A stretch of DNA of 64,000 bases. Origin: Zygaena filipendulae (Eukaryota; Arthropoda; Insecta; Lepidoptera; Zygaenidae). The notes below the pieces were generated by a model. That model saw nothing but the letters and a program-made list of their open reading frames with translations. It had not been told where the DNA came from and made no database searches. The stretch's first letter is position 1. Each line of letters begins with the position of its first letter. The stretch covers positions 10,384,001 to 10,448,000 of the forward strand of contig OU015649.1 of assembly GCA_907165275.2 (NCBI GenBank). Reading direction: 5' to 3'. Below, one piece after another: positions 25,325 to 35,148 of the stretch. The position numbers were made by a program, and so were the translations under genes.

Positions 25325-25983
25325 GACGGTGTAGTACGTATGTAATTTGTAGAAAAAGATACAGTCGACAAAATTTAAATAAAAGGAAATTTATCACGAA
25401 ATTTCCTATAGATGAAGACCGGTAAGTACAGCTTGAGTAAAGTAATAAAGTATTTCGTTCTCTTCAGCTATCAGCAAGACTAAATTAATACACTATCTTT
25501 TTGAAATGAGAAAAAATATTTGCATGTTTGTAAACCATAGTGATGTAAATCTTCACTATCGATAAAGTTAGTCGATAAACTTTAATGAATGATGCTGTTA
25601 TAGTGAATATTTTGGAATATTTTTGTATAGCTGCTGCTGCGTATACTTTTTTCATTACTTACTGCAGTTTTCATTAAATATTATGATCGTATTGTAATAA
25701 AGTGAACCTCGTCTTCTGTATAAAGAACTATATTATACTCTATCTTGTTTCTAAGTGTACTTGCATGATTGATAGATATTTTAATTTCAGATGTCGACAA
25801 TAGGTAAAAAATATTGGAAATGATGACTTAGCTTACATTCCAATCGAAAAACTTCACGATATAAAATATGTCTGTGGAGATGTAAGGAACGAATGTCGGA
25901 AGATAAACGAAAGTTTTTCGCTTTCGGAGGATATTTCTACCGATAATTTAAACAAGGCTCAACAAGGAGGCACTGCGAAGTAA
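25325..25983 (+). pseudogene. THAP-domain gene relic
   Basis: Two open stretches flank a clean GT-AG intron (25422-25790). The first ends in frame with KRKFITKFPIDEDR, resembling the FHKFPxDxxR signature of THAP zinc-binding DNA-binding domains. The second continues CRQ-stop-VKNIGNDDLAYIP, then EKLHDIKYVCGDVRNE, resembling the later THAP part (W..NIGR.DL..P.EKL...YVC..HF). The single in-frame TAG (25801-25803) falls where a Trp is expected, one base away from TGG. The C-terminal His-Phe of the C2CH motif also appears lost. The frame ends TAA at 25981. I call it a pseudogene or a domesticated transposase fragment; the assignment rests on motif resemblance only. Confidence 0.5.
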
Positions 25984-26390
25984 ATCATTTACTTTCCCAA
26001 ATAGGTTATTTAATTTTGACATAAAATGTAAATGTAATTTTTAAAGAGAAAATAAATATCTATCTATCTAATAACATCATCATCATGACAAACTAAAATA
26101 TTGGAATAATAATAAATAAATAAAAATAATAATTTATTGTTTCAATTTTACGACAAATGTTTTCCCCCGTTGTAGATTTAATTCACCTGGTATGAAGCCC
26201 ACGATGCTCTAATGATAATTTATCGATATCGATTTAATCAGGAACTACATGTGGCCATCCCTATTGTTCTCGTTAATGTTGGTACCCATGAGTTATGAAG
26301 TATTTTGACATTTAAATTTTCGCTGTGTTGGTATTGCTGGGTCTGCTAAATGGATTCCAAATCCAAGTAAGGAAGTCCCGTCTCTTAAAA

Positions 26391-26413
26391 CGTAGTGATT
26401 ACCTTCTCTCTGG
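26391..26413 (-). repeat. 23-bp dispersed word, copy A
   Basis: On the minus strand it starts CCAGAGAGAAGG and ends ATCACTACG. It is identical to four other copies in the window. It lies 1.3 kb upstream of the KARS start codon, 5' of the LINE fragment. See the finding on this word. Confidence 0.9.
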
Positions 26414-26599
26414 TTATAATGTTATACTCTTTGGTACTCTAGGTGAGCAACGCACGTGCGAAGTTAAAAAAACAAATTCATTTGGCAGTTTTAATTAAGT
26501 TTTTGATAAGTTAGTTTTAATTTTATACTTTTTATCGATCAAATAAATCATTTTATACTATTTATGTGAATATAAAAGTACAATAACATTTATCTACGT

Positions 26600-27083
26600 G
26601 ATGACCTCGATTTAGAGCGTGAGCGAAGGGCTCTGGCTGTTCGGTGCAATATGCTCGCTCACCGTTTTTCACGGTGCAGTCCCGGGGCTAAGCTGACACT
26701 GTTTAGAGCATATTGTCAATGCTTCTACACGTGTCAACTTTGGTTCAACTGTGCCAAAAGTGCACGTAGCAGCATCAGAGTGCAGTATAATAATGCATAC
26801 CGTATTCTGATGAAACTGCCTAAATACTGCAGCGCGTCGGGTATGTTTGCCGAGGCCGGAGTGCCTGATTATTTCGCGATTATTAGATCTCGGGTTGCAG
26901 CCTTTTGGGCCCGCATCCGCGATTCTGAGAACGAGATCCTCAGGGTATGCGCCGAGAGCCCTGATAACCCCATACTTAAGTACTGTTATCTGTAATTTTT
27001 TAAAATTATGTTGTTTTTTTTTTGGGTTTTGGATGGCAATGGGTTTTTTACCTGAAATAAATGATTTATTATTATTATTATTT
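26600..27083 (+). mobile_element. 5'-truncated non-LTR retrotransposon (RT C-terminus)
   Basis: An open frame reads DDLDLERERRALAVRCNML, then the C-terminal half of a LINE reverse transcriptase (KLTLFRAYCQCFYTCQLW, VQYNNAYRILMKLP, CSASGMFAEAGVPDYFAIIR). It stops at about 26995. The 3' end is a TTATTATTATTA run rather than poly(A). 5' truncation is typical of LINE insertions. The ORF is not a host gene. Confidence 0.8.
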
Positions 27084-27713
27084 CTGTTTTTTAAGTTCAA
27101 AAGGAATGCCTTTTTGCTGGGGATCAATCGCGAAACAGCACAAAAAAGTTGTAAAAGACTCAAATTCACTCATCATTTTAATTTGTAGTGTAAACGTAAA
27201 TATCAGTGTGGTTTTAAAAAAATAATACATAGATACATCAATAACGGTATTTTATTTCAATCGAAATATCTCAAAAACTAGACGTGATGGCATAAATCTC
27301 AAAACAAATTTGGACTCAGCAAATCAAAGCCGATAGGAATCACATAGCAGGGGTTTTGCTCCCGATTTTTTATTTTTCCGGCCAGTGTTATCAATGTAAA
27401 GGAAATATACTTATAATTTTCTTTCGTAATAACAAAAAAAAATGTTCAGTGGAGAATTAAGCGATTATGACTGTACGACCGTTTTTTGTTAGTGGTTTTC
27501 TGGTGGTTTTTGCACTTGGATCTGGTGGAGACCAAGTTTAACTATTGGCGACACTCGCCAAGTTACGTGGCGAGTGTGATGTAACTTGTAATGTCAATTG
27601 TCATTTGTCAAATGTTAAGTCCACTCACACTGAGCACGAACAGGTAAACTGACAGGAAATACTATTAGGTTATATTTTTGGTACCGTTTAATCTACTAAT
27701 TAGTGTTCAAAAT

Positions 27714-30700
27714 ATGGCTGAAGCACCACATTGCGAAAAGATATCAAAAAAGTGAGTATTTTATCAATGCAATAATGTCTGCCTTGAAGATGTTTGCATT
27801 TTTATCCAGTTCCTTAGCGCATGTAAGCAAGAACTGGAACAAGTTTCACATATGTCAGTTCTCTGATATATCTACGCCAATAAGAGAACGGTTTGTTGAA
27901 TAATGTGCTAGCATAATACGATTCACAACTCTGCGGTTGTTGGTATTTTATTAAAGCACGTATGCAACTTCTTTTAGCGAATTGAAACGTCGAATGAAAG
28001 CGGAGCAAAAACTCAAGGAAAAGACGGAAAAGGTAGCACAGCAACCTGCTAATGTTGCAGATAAGAAAACTGCCAGAGCTGAGGAAGATATAAGTCCAAA
28101 TGAGTACTATAAATTGAGAACAGCTGCTGTAGCAGCACTTAAGGGTGGATCAAAGGATGACCACCCTTATCCTCATAAATTTAATGTTACGATATCTCTA
28201 GAAGAGTTCATTGAAAAGTACAACAATTTATGTAGTGGAGAAATATTGGAAAATGTCACTTTGTCTGTGGCTGGAAGGGTACACTCAATTCGAGAATCAG
28301 GGGCTAAACTTGTATTTTATGATTTAAGAGCAGAGGGTGTTAAAATTCAGGTTAGTTTTATTGCATATTATTGGGGTTGGATTAATCCTATCCTATCCTA
28401 TATATTATAAATGTGAAAGTGTTGATGTTTGTTACTCCATCACACAAAAACAGCTGAACGGATTTGGGTAAAATTTGGCATGCACATTTTCAAGGGTACA
28501 GAGAAGGACATAGGGTACTTGTTATCCCGGAATTTCCCGGCAGGAACTTCGAAATTACTGCGGGTGAAACCGCAGGGCATAGCCAGGCATTTTTTGTAGA
28601 ATATTTGTAATGTTTTATTCATTGAAATTTTAGGTGATGGCAAATGCTAAAATGTATGAGTCAGAGGAGAAATTTGCCTCGGATACTGATAAGTTAAGGA
28701 GAGGTGATATTGTTGGCTGTGTGGGCCACCCTGGAAAGACCAAGAAGGGTGAGCTTTCTATCATACCAAAAACCATCAAACTGCTCTCACCATGTCTGCA
28801 CATGTTACCACATCTACATTTTGGTCTTAAGGATAAAGAAACTAGATTTAGGAAAAGATATTTAGATCTTATCCTTAATGATAAGGTAAAGTACAGTACT
28901 TATCTGATGTTATAACATTCCTGTTATAAAACAAGGTTTTTATAAGATTGTATTTGGTTTTAATAGATTAGACAAATATTTTATACAAGAGCAAAAATCA
29001 TAGCATATATTCGACGTTTTTTGGACAATATGGGCTTCTTGGAGATAGAGACTCCAATGATGAATATGATTCCTGGTGGAGCCACAGCTAAGCCCTTCAT
29101 AACACATCACAATGAATTAAATATGGATTTGTACATGAGGATAGCTCCCGAATTATATCACAAAATGCTAGTAGTTGGTGGTTTGGACCGTGTCTATGAG
29201 ATTGGAAGACAATTTCGAAATGAAGGCATTGATTTAACTCATAATCCTGAATTTACAACCTGTGAATTTTACATGGCATATGCTGATTACAATGATCTTA
29301 TCACTATCACTGAAACCATGATATCAGGAATGGTCAAAAATATCCATGGCACTTACAAGGTAATTTTCATATTAATATTTAAAAAATAAATCTGATGTAA
29401 GTATCAAAAATAGTTTACACTTGGAATTTTATTTACTTCTAGGTGAAATATCACCCTGATGGTCCCGATGGAGAGGAGATGGAAATTGACTTTACACCAC
29501 CGTTTGCTCGGGTGCCAATGATTGCAACTTTGGAGAAAGTTCTCAATGCTAAATTACCTCCAGCCGATCAGCTGAATACTCCAGAAGCAAATGCAATACT
29601 TATACAACTATGTGAAAAGCATGAGGTTGCTTACTGAGTCTTTTGTCAAATTTATTGAATGTAGAGATCAATTCTGTACATTGCATATATATTCAAAATT
29701 AATATTCGAGGATGAATGGTGATTGATACTAATGCCAAAAATGCAATTAGTAAATTTTTTGTCTCTCTGTCTGTATGTGCACACACGGGTCAAAAACTAC
29801 TGAAGGGATTTTAACCAAACTTGGTACGATTCTAGTCCATACTCCTGGGAAGGTTATAGGCTATGTAACATAACGCTAAGACACAAAGGAGCTGAGCAGT
29901 GACGATAAATTTGAAGCAAGTCGGATGAAAATGCGCTTTCGAGCTCTTATCCTCGCATACGTTTACTCAATCATGCAAAAACGGCTGAACGGATTTGGAT
30001 GGAATTTGGCATGCACGTTGTCAGGGGTACAGAGAAGGACATAGGGTACTTTTTATCCCGGAATTCTCGCAGGAACTTCGAAATTACCGCGGGTGAGACC
30101 GCAGGGCACAGTTAGTTAAGAATACATTCAAGTACATAGTGCAAACTACTAGATTAATTGAATTTAACATCTACAGGTAGAATGTCCTCCACCCAAAACA
30201 ACTGCCAGACTTCTTGATAAACTAGTTGGAGAGTTTCTTGAAGAAAAATGTATAAATCCTACATTTATTTTAGACCATCCACAAATCATGAGTCCCTTGT
30301 CTAAATACCACAGGAGTGTTCCTGGCCTGACAGAAAGGTAAATAAGGCACACAATGCAAATTTTTCTAATATGTAATATTATTGTAACAAATTGTAAAAC
30401 AAAATTTTAAATTGTAAGAATTTTTTAAAATTACCCAATTTTGATACATCTCTTTTATAAATAAAACCTACCTATAAGAATACTAGAAGAAAACCACAAA
30501 ATTTGGTTAGGTAATTAATGAAATACTAAACTAATCAACCTTCCATTTTTTTTTGGAAATTTTCCTCTATTTAAATAGGTTTGAGCTCTTTGTGATGAAG
30601 AAAGAGATTTGCAATGCATACACGGAACTGAATGATCCAGCAACACAACGAGAACGTTTTGAGCAGCAGTCCCAGGACCGTGCTGCTGGTGATGATGAGG

Positions 30701-31033
30701 CTCCTCCCACTGATGAGGCTTTCTGCACTGCCTTGGAATATGGGCTACCTCCTACAGCTGGATGGGGTGTTGGGATTGACCGTCTCACAATGTTCCTTAC
30801 TGATTCTAACAATATAAAGGTTTGTATATTATGATAACATTACTTCACAACTGAAGTATTTACTAGACTGATTTTATTTAATGTTTAACCATAGTGTAGG
30901 TACTTTCATATTAAGATAAATATTGTAATCTTTGTAGGAAGTATTGCTATTCCCAGCTATGAAGCCAGATGACCAAAACAAGCAAAACACAGAAGAAGAA
31001 AGTACAGAAAAAACTGTCCAAAATGGTGCATAG
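27714..31033 (+). CDS. KARS: Lysyl-tRNA synthetase (cytosolic type)
   Basis: Class II aminoacyl-tRNA synthetase that charges tRNA-Lys with lysine using ATP. Exons are 27714-27751, 27978-28350, 28634-28885, 28967-29359, 29443-29625, 30177-30337, 30579-30819 and 30938-31033; total 1737 nt, 578 residues (human 597). The N-terminal basic helix ([16 protein letters not shown]) is the eukaryotic tRNA-binding extension. An OB-fold anticodon-binding domain follows ([20 protein letters not shown]). The catalytic domain has motif 2 ([20 protein letters not shown], about residue 300) and motif 3 ([15 protein letters not shown], about 528-542). The donor after exon 5 is a weak GTTGCT. Introns 2 and 5 hold CCGCGG-family repeats. 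AATAAA lies at 31151. A separate mitochondrial first exon, known in other animals, was not found. Confidence 0.97.
28395..28590 (-). repeat. Lepidopteran 'CCGCGG' interspersed repeat
   Basis: Copy in KARS intron 2. Landmarks are CAGCTGAACGGATTTGGGTA, GTACAGAGAAGGACATAGGG and CGGGTGAAACCGCAGGGCAT. Confidence 0.82.
29655..30116 (-). repeat. Long form of the CCGCGG repeat, uninterrupted
   Basis: In KARS intron 5. Begins about TGTAGAGATCAATTCTGTAC, passes GAGGATGAATGGTGATTGAT and CAGTGACGATAAATTTGAAG, and ends ACCGCAGGGCACAGTTAGTT. It serves as the empty-site reference for the MITE nested at 7008-7222. Confidence 0.82.
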
Positions 31034-31150
31034 TTGTGCTGATTTTTTATATTTTTTTGGACATTCTACTTAATATTTTACTAGTGTGGTGTTCTTTTGC
31101 TAACTTACAAACAGGTACATAATAATAAGGTACTACATATTTGAATATTT

Positions 31151-31156
31151 AATAAA
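31151..31156 (+). terminator. Candidate poly(A) signal for KARS
   Basis: AATAAA 118 bp after the KARS stop codon, followed by AT-rich sequence. Usage is inferred. Confidence 0.5.
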
Positions 31157-31250
31157 ACATAATATTTAAAATAAAAACAAAATTGTATTATTATTTTGAC
31201 ATTTCAGACAAGTACATAGATACTAAAACTGTTGGACTAATGGCATAAAA

Positions 31251-31410
31251 TGGCCACTGTCTCGGTGGCGGCGGCGGTGGCAGCGGCAAAAACAAATGGT
31301 AGACAACATACGAAGTAGGCCACAGCAATCAGCGGCGCGAGCTGTGGCCTACTTATGTTGTCTACCATTTGTTTTTGCCGCTGCCACTGCCGCCGCCGAG
31401 ACTGTGGCCA
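31251..31410. mobile_element. GC-rich palindromic MITE between KARS and OTUD6B
   Basis: Ends TGGCCACTGTCTCGG / CCGAGACTGTGGCCA. The arms (about 70 bp) contain a GGCGGC run and CAAAAACAAATGGTAGACAA, with a spacer containing AGCGGCGCGAGC. A degenerate relative at 52114-52225 shares GGCCACAGCTATCAGCGGCG and ATCATTTGTTTTTGCCGCCG. The element lies between two convergent genes; an OTUD6B AATAAA (31429-31424, minus) would place that transcript's 3' end inside it. Confidence 0.82.
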
Positions 31411-31436
31411 AGTGGTAAAGCAATTTATTGATTAAA

Positions 31437-32312
31437 TCAATTACAAGTAGCATGATCATCATCATTGGAACCAGAGTCCTCTTTATATTGTGTAGAGTTA
31501 TAATGTTCACCTAATTTGTACATATGTCTGTGATAAGTGATTATTAAAGGAGATCCATCAAATTCTGTTCCTTGTTCAATACATTCAGGCCCTGTGGCTT
31601 GTATTACAGTTATTGGACAATTTAAGAAATTTGACAAAGCCCTTATTTCAAGCTGTCCACCCCACACCTTAGTGTTTAAGATATTATCACAATATGATTC
31701 AAATTCCTCATTTGACAACATCTCACTTGTCTCAGGATTGCTCATGAATGGAAAAAACTCATCTTTTTGTTTTCTCATATAATCTGCAGTGCTTCTTCTA
31801 AGTTCTTCTACAGTCATATTTTTATGTCTTTTAACCTTAAGTTGATGTGCTACAGCTTTATACAAGCAATCACCATCTGAAGAGATCTGATAAATAGAAA
31901 GCAATTTTTCTTTTAATTTGGCATTTATAGTCTGTATTTCTGTATTCCTAGGGCCATGAACATTTTCTTTTTCCTGTAGTTTGATTAGTTCTGCTCTTTC
32001 CCTTTCTTGCTGTATTTTTTTATCTCTGCGCTTCTGAGCTTTGGAAACTTTATGTTTAGATTCAGTTTGATATTCTACTGATGAGTCCTCTGAGACTGGT
32101 GATACTTTTTCACACACATAATCTTCTAATTCTTTCTTGTGGCGTTCTTCTAATTCACTTTCAAGTTTAGCAATTTGTAAAGTAAGCTCTTTTTTTTTAG
32201 TTTTATCATTTTTGGCAGTTTTCTTAAGGGCTTGAATCTGAGCTTGTAACTCCTTCTTCTCTTTTCTATGTCTGCTTTCTAAGGCAGATGTCTCAATTGT
32301 TAATTCTTCCAT
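31437..32312 (-). CDS. OTUD6B: OTU-domain deubiquitinase, OTUD6B-like
   Basis: Single-exon gene of 291 residues (human OTUD6B about 293). Predicted cysteine protease that removes ubiquitin; family members are cytosolic and linked to translation and the proteasome. The N-terminal half is a charged coiled coil (about residues 10-125, many KK/EE pairs). The OTU domain starts at about residue 140 with SSDGDCLYKAVAHQL: Asp146 and Cys149 form the catalytic D-G-D-C motif, and the catalytic His is His270 (GEHYNS). All key residues are present and no frameshift is seen. The stop lies 27 bp from the palindromic MITE; a minus-strand AATAAA begins 8 bp past the stop, implying a very short 3' UTR. OTUD6A is a mammalian retrocopy of the same type, so OTUD6B is the natural name. 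Confidence 0.95.
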   Translation of the reverse strand: MEELTIETSALESRHRKEKKELQAQIQALKKTAKNDKTKKKELTLQIAKLESELEERHKKELEDYVCEKVSPVSEDSSVEYQTESKHKVSKAQKRRDKKIQQERERAELIKLQEKENVHGPRNTEIQTINAKLKEKLLSIYQISSDGDCLYKAVAHQLKVKRHKNMTVEELRRSTADYMRKQKDEFFPFMSNPETSEMLSNEEFESYCDNILNTKVWGGQLEIRALSNFLNCPITVIQATGPECIEQGTEFDGSPLIITYHRHMYKLGEHYNSTQYKEDSGSNDDDHATCN

Positions 32313-32667
32313 TACCTTTTGTTATTTTTCTTTGGCCACAAGTCTCAAATATATGCTGTACTGATGAGGTATTTTACATTAAATTGTTACCAAAGAGAAT
32401 CACTATCTCAAATTGAGACTCAATATGTTAGTGTTATCTTCTACCTGCACCGTCAAATATAAATCGTTGATAGCCCATTGGCTACATTCTATTGTATTAA
32501 AAGGAAAAATCAGATCACAATCACAAAATCTAGAATCTAGAAACTTTCATTAGTAGGTTTAGGTCTACTCAGAGATTGTTAACCAATTAAACCAATGGTA
32601 ATAAGTGGATCCTCTGATAAGAATGAACTTACTTAAATGATACGGTAGTTTCTCTAAGTAGTTTGTG

Positions 32668-32690
32668 CCAGAGAGAAGGTAATCACTACG
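32668..32690 (+). repeat. 23-bp dispersed word, copy B
   Basis: Starts CCAGAGAGAAGG and ends ATCACTACG, 356 bp upstream of the OTUD6B start codon. Flanks are TAGTTTGTG on the left and TTTGTTTGTG on the right, an 8/9 direct match if shifted by one base. Confidence 0.9.
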
Positions 32691-32879
32691 TTTGTTTGTG
32701 CTTAAATGAAGTGGTGTATGGAAGGAATTAGGAAACTGACTGAATTACAGAGATGCTCGAACCGAGGAGACAGTGTTCACATACGATGTACGATAATTTT
32801 GGGTTAACGTACGATATACGATCGCACATTACGATCGTGCGATAATATTCATCATGCAAAATTTTTGAAAATGATTTGT

Positions 32880-33100
32880 GGTTGTCGTTTTAACTATAAA
32901 ATTTCCCACAGAGCGTCAACAATTCAAAAATTCTACTGTTGAGAATTGCGGTCAAAAGTTGCGGTAAATCATCGAAATGCGTCTCACCAATATATTTCGA
33001 TGTAAATAACTTCAAAAGGAGAAAAAAACATCTGAATTGACTGTATGGACTAAATTTTCTTTGCCTCCCCCGAAAGAAGTAATATTTTACCAAAATAAAA
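32880..33100 (+). repeat. Hairpin-core repeat, partial copy
   Basis: Carries ATCGAAATGCG ... ATATTTCGATGTAAATAACT, GAATTGACTGTATGGACT and TTTGCCTCCCCCGAAAG. It lacks the 5' part seen in copies at 47640-48045 and 63135-63510. Confidence 0.75.
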
Positions 33101-33150
33101 ACCAAAATTCTCAGATCGTCTGTGGTTGTACGATAATTTTATCCATAATA

Positions 33151-33774
33151 GGGTACTTGCATGAAATTTATAATAAGAAATTTTGTCAATATTTCAAAAA
33201 TAGAGCCTTAGAAAAGCGTTATCGTGAAAGATTTACTAAAAAAAAATCAATAGTTTCCAAAATATTTAACTTTTAATTTTGTGAAACGGAACGTTGCAAC
33301 GAAACACCAATCATCGCTTGACACATGACGTCACTTTTATTTTTTTAGGAAACATTTACCTCTTTTAGCGAAAGCAAAAGAAACTAAGTGCATACAGTCA
33401 ACGCATATTTTCCATTTTCTGAAGTTTTTTACTTTAAAATGCATCGGTAAGATGCATTTCAATTCTTTACTGGAGCTTTTGGAAGTAAATCGACACAGTT
33501 CAACCTTAATTTCGCTTTTGGATATTGAAGTTATCTGTCTGTCAGTGTCACATGACCCTGTCAATACGACAGTGACATTTCTATCACAGATTAATAAGGC
33601 GTAATTTTGAACTAGTGACGTCATCCCGCGTTTGGGCGGTAAGGTCTAAAGTAGGAACTTTGAAACGCTCTATTTAATTAATTTATGCATATATTTTTTT
33701 CTTTTTCTTGCTTTGTTTAAGTAAGCCATATATCTTTAAAATAGACTGAAAAAAAAAAATTCATGCAAGTACCC
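33151..33774. mobile_element. TIR element, GGGTACTTGCATGAA ends, second copy
   Basis: Inverted relative to the copy at 23060-23663 and similar along its whole length. TA flanks both ends. It is inserted in a stretch where TACGATAATTTT occurs repeatedly (about 32788, 33129 and 33786). Confidence 0.85.
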
Positions 33775-33870
33775 TATTCGGTCTATGTACGATAATTTTA
33801 CGGCCCTAGTACGGTAACACAGAGTACTTTTTAAAAACTCCTGACTGATGACCGACTCATGAGTCCCTGT

Positions 33871-33960
33871 ATTGTACAGCACCGGAAAAGGCGACACCGG
33901 AATGCACGACACGAGATTGTACGACACCGGAATGTACAGCACCGGAATTGGCGACACCGG
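33871..33960 (-). repeat. 15-bp minisatellite, left array (6 units)
   Basis: Six units of exactly 15 bp, such as ATTGTACGACACCGG and AATGTACAGCACCGG, reverse complement of the right array at 34865-34969. Confidence 0.9.
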
Positions 33961-34864
33961 ATTTCATGGCCTAGCCGACTTCGTGCTCCGTTTAGTAGTA
34001 TCCAATACAATGCAGGTAGTAGGTAGTTAGTAGTTACTGTCTCAAAATCTGATGGAAATTCAAATAACAAGTTCAAGTGTAATATTTAGTAACGTAATTA
34101 TTATTTGTCACTTTAATGAATTGTTACAACTTGTTATATTCTTTTTTTTGCATAATATATCGAAACTTCGTGGTCACACCTAAGAATTAATCGAATAAAT
34201 GTCACCTTATTTTGTCTTTAGCGCATCGCCGGCCGCTACCGCGGCACGCTCGCTACGCTCGCTCGGCTCGCGAGACCTGGTCATCAGTAAGAACCTAACC
34301 TAATAAAGAATGTCGGGTATACTACTTTGAAATCTGTTCATGATGTGGCCTTGATAGTGATGTTCTCATTACTTTTTACTTATTTCAATAAACAGCTTAT
34401 AGTGACATCATCGCCACACTAGTACCTACTATAGGATAGGTGTAGGAAAGGTGACGTAAATCAGGCGAAGCTAACCGCTCGCCAGTCGCTTCCCGTTTGC
34501 CAGTTAATACAGTTTTGGTTCCTTTCTTTTCGTAACTTTTATAATCTGTACAATCTGTATAGGGCACATAGCTCGTGGAAATAATAATTATAAGGTGTAA
34601 ACTAAGGGACCAGATTTATTGTATTGTACTCTAAGTCTATACAGTAAAATATATAGAGTGGTCCGTTGTTTGATTATCCTGCCTATAGACTGTAACATAA
34701 TAACGTAATGGGCATAAACACTAACATGAAACCTAATAATCATCACCAAAAAATCTAACATAAAATATATGTGCCGTATTTGACAATAACTTGACCCAGT
34801 ATTTAGGTAAGTAACGTAAACGAGCACAAAGAAAGGAGGCGTGATTTCATCGACCAATAGGAGC

Positions 34865-34969
34865 GGTGTCACCAATTCCGGTGCTGTACATTCCGGTGTC
34901 GTACAATCCAGTGTCGCGCATTCCAGTGCTGTACATTCCAGTGTCGTACATTATCGTGTTGTGAATTCC
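34865..34969 (+). repeat. 15-bp minisatellite, right array (7 units)
   Basis: Seven 15-bp units such as GGTGTCGTACAATCC and AGTGCTGTACATTCC. They oppose the left array. Outside both arrays a further inverted pair (ACCGACTCATGAGT / CCGACTCATGACTG) suggests the arrays are subterminal parts of one element. Confidence 0.9.
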
Positions 34970-35148
34970 TGGTTCCCCCGACTCATGACTGATCGTGTCA
35001 ACGCGTCCGTCGCCGTCCGTGTTCTGTGGTCGCCGTCGACTGTTTCTGTTTAGTGTTTATGAATGAATTTTTGATTTGCGAATTGGACGTATGATTATTT
35101 AATGTCCAGTTTTTATCGCCTTTAGCGTTATAATATTGTAATAAAATA

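Larger units (their letters stand above)
21710..27713. other. Divergent intergenic region, Mo25 to KARS
   Basis: Contains in order the hairpin-core repeat (22150-22620), a TIR element (23060-23663), a small TIR MITE (24510-24746), a THAP-domain relic (25325-25983), one copy of the 23-bp word (26391-26413) and a truncated LINE (26600-27083). No intact gene. Promoters for Mo25 and KARS must lie here, but no TATA box can be assigned with confidence. Confidence 0.6.
32313..35148. other. Divergent intergenic region, OTUD6B to PAF-AH alpha
   Basis: No gene supported. Contains one copy of the 23-bp word (32668-32690), a hairpin-core repeat (32880-33100), a TIR element (33151-33774) and two inverted 15-bp minisatellites (33871-33960, 34865-34969) near the ends of a composite of about 1.15 kb. 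A GC-rich stretch at about 34223-34275 contains GCACGCTCGCTACGCTCGCT. Confidence 0.6.

Noticed and set aside
26669..27169. 166-codon antisense ORF
   Set aside because: It is the shadow of the LINE reverse-transcriptase fragment on the plus strand.
33736..34076. Repetitive Cys/Arg-rich ORFs
   Set aside because: They are translations of the 15-bp minisatellite, not genes.
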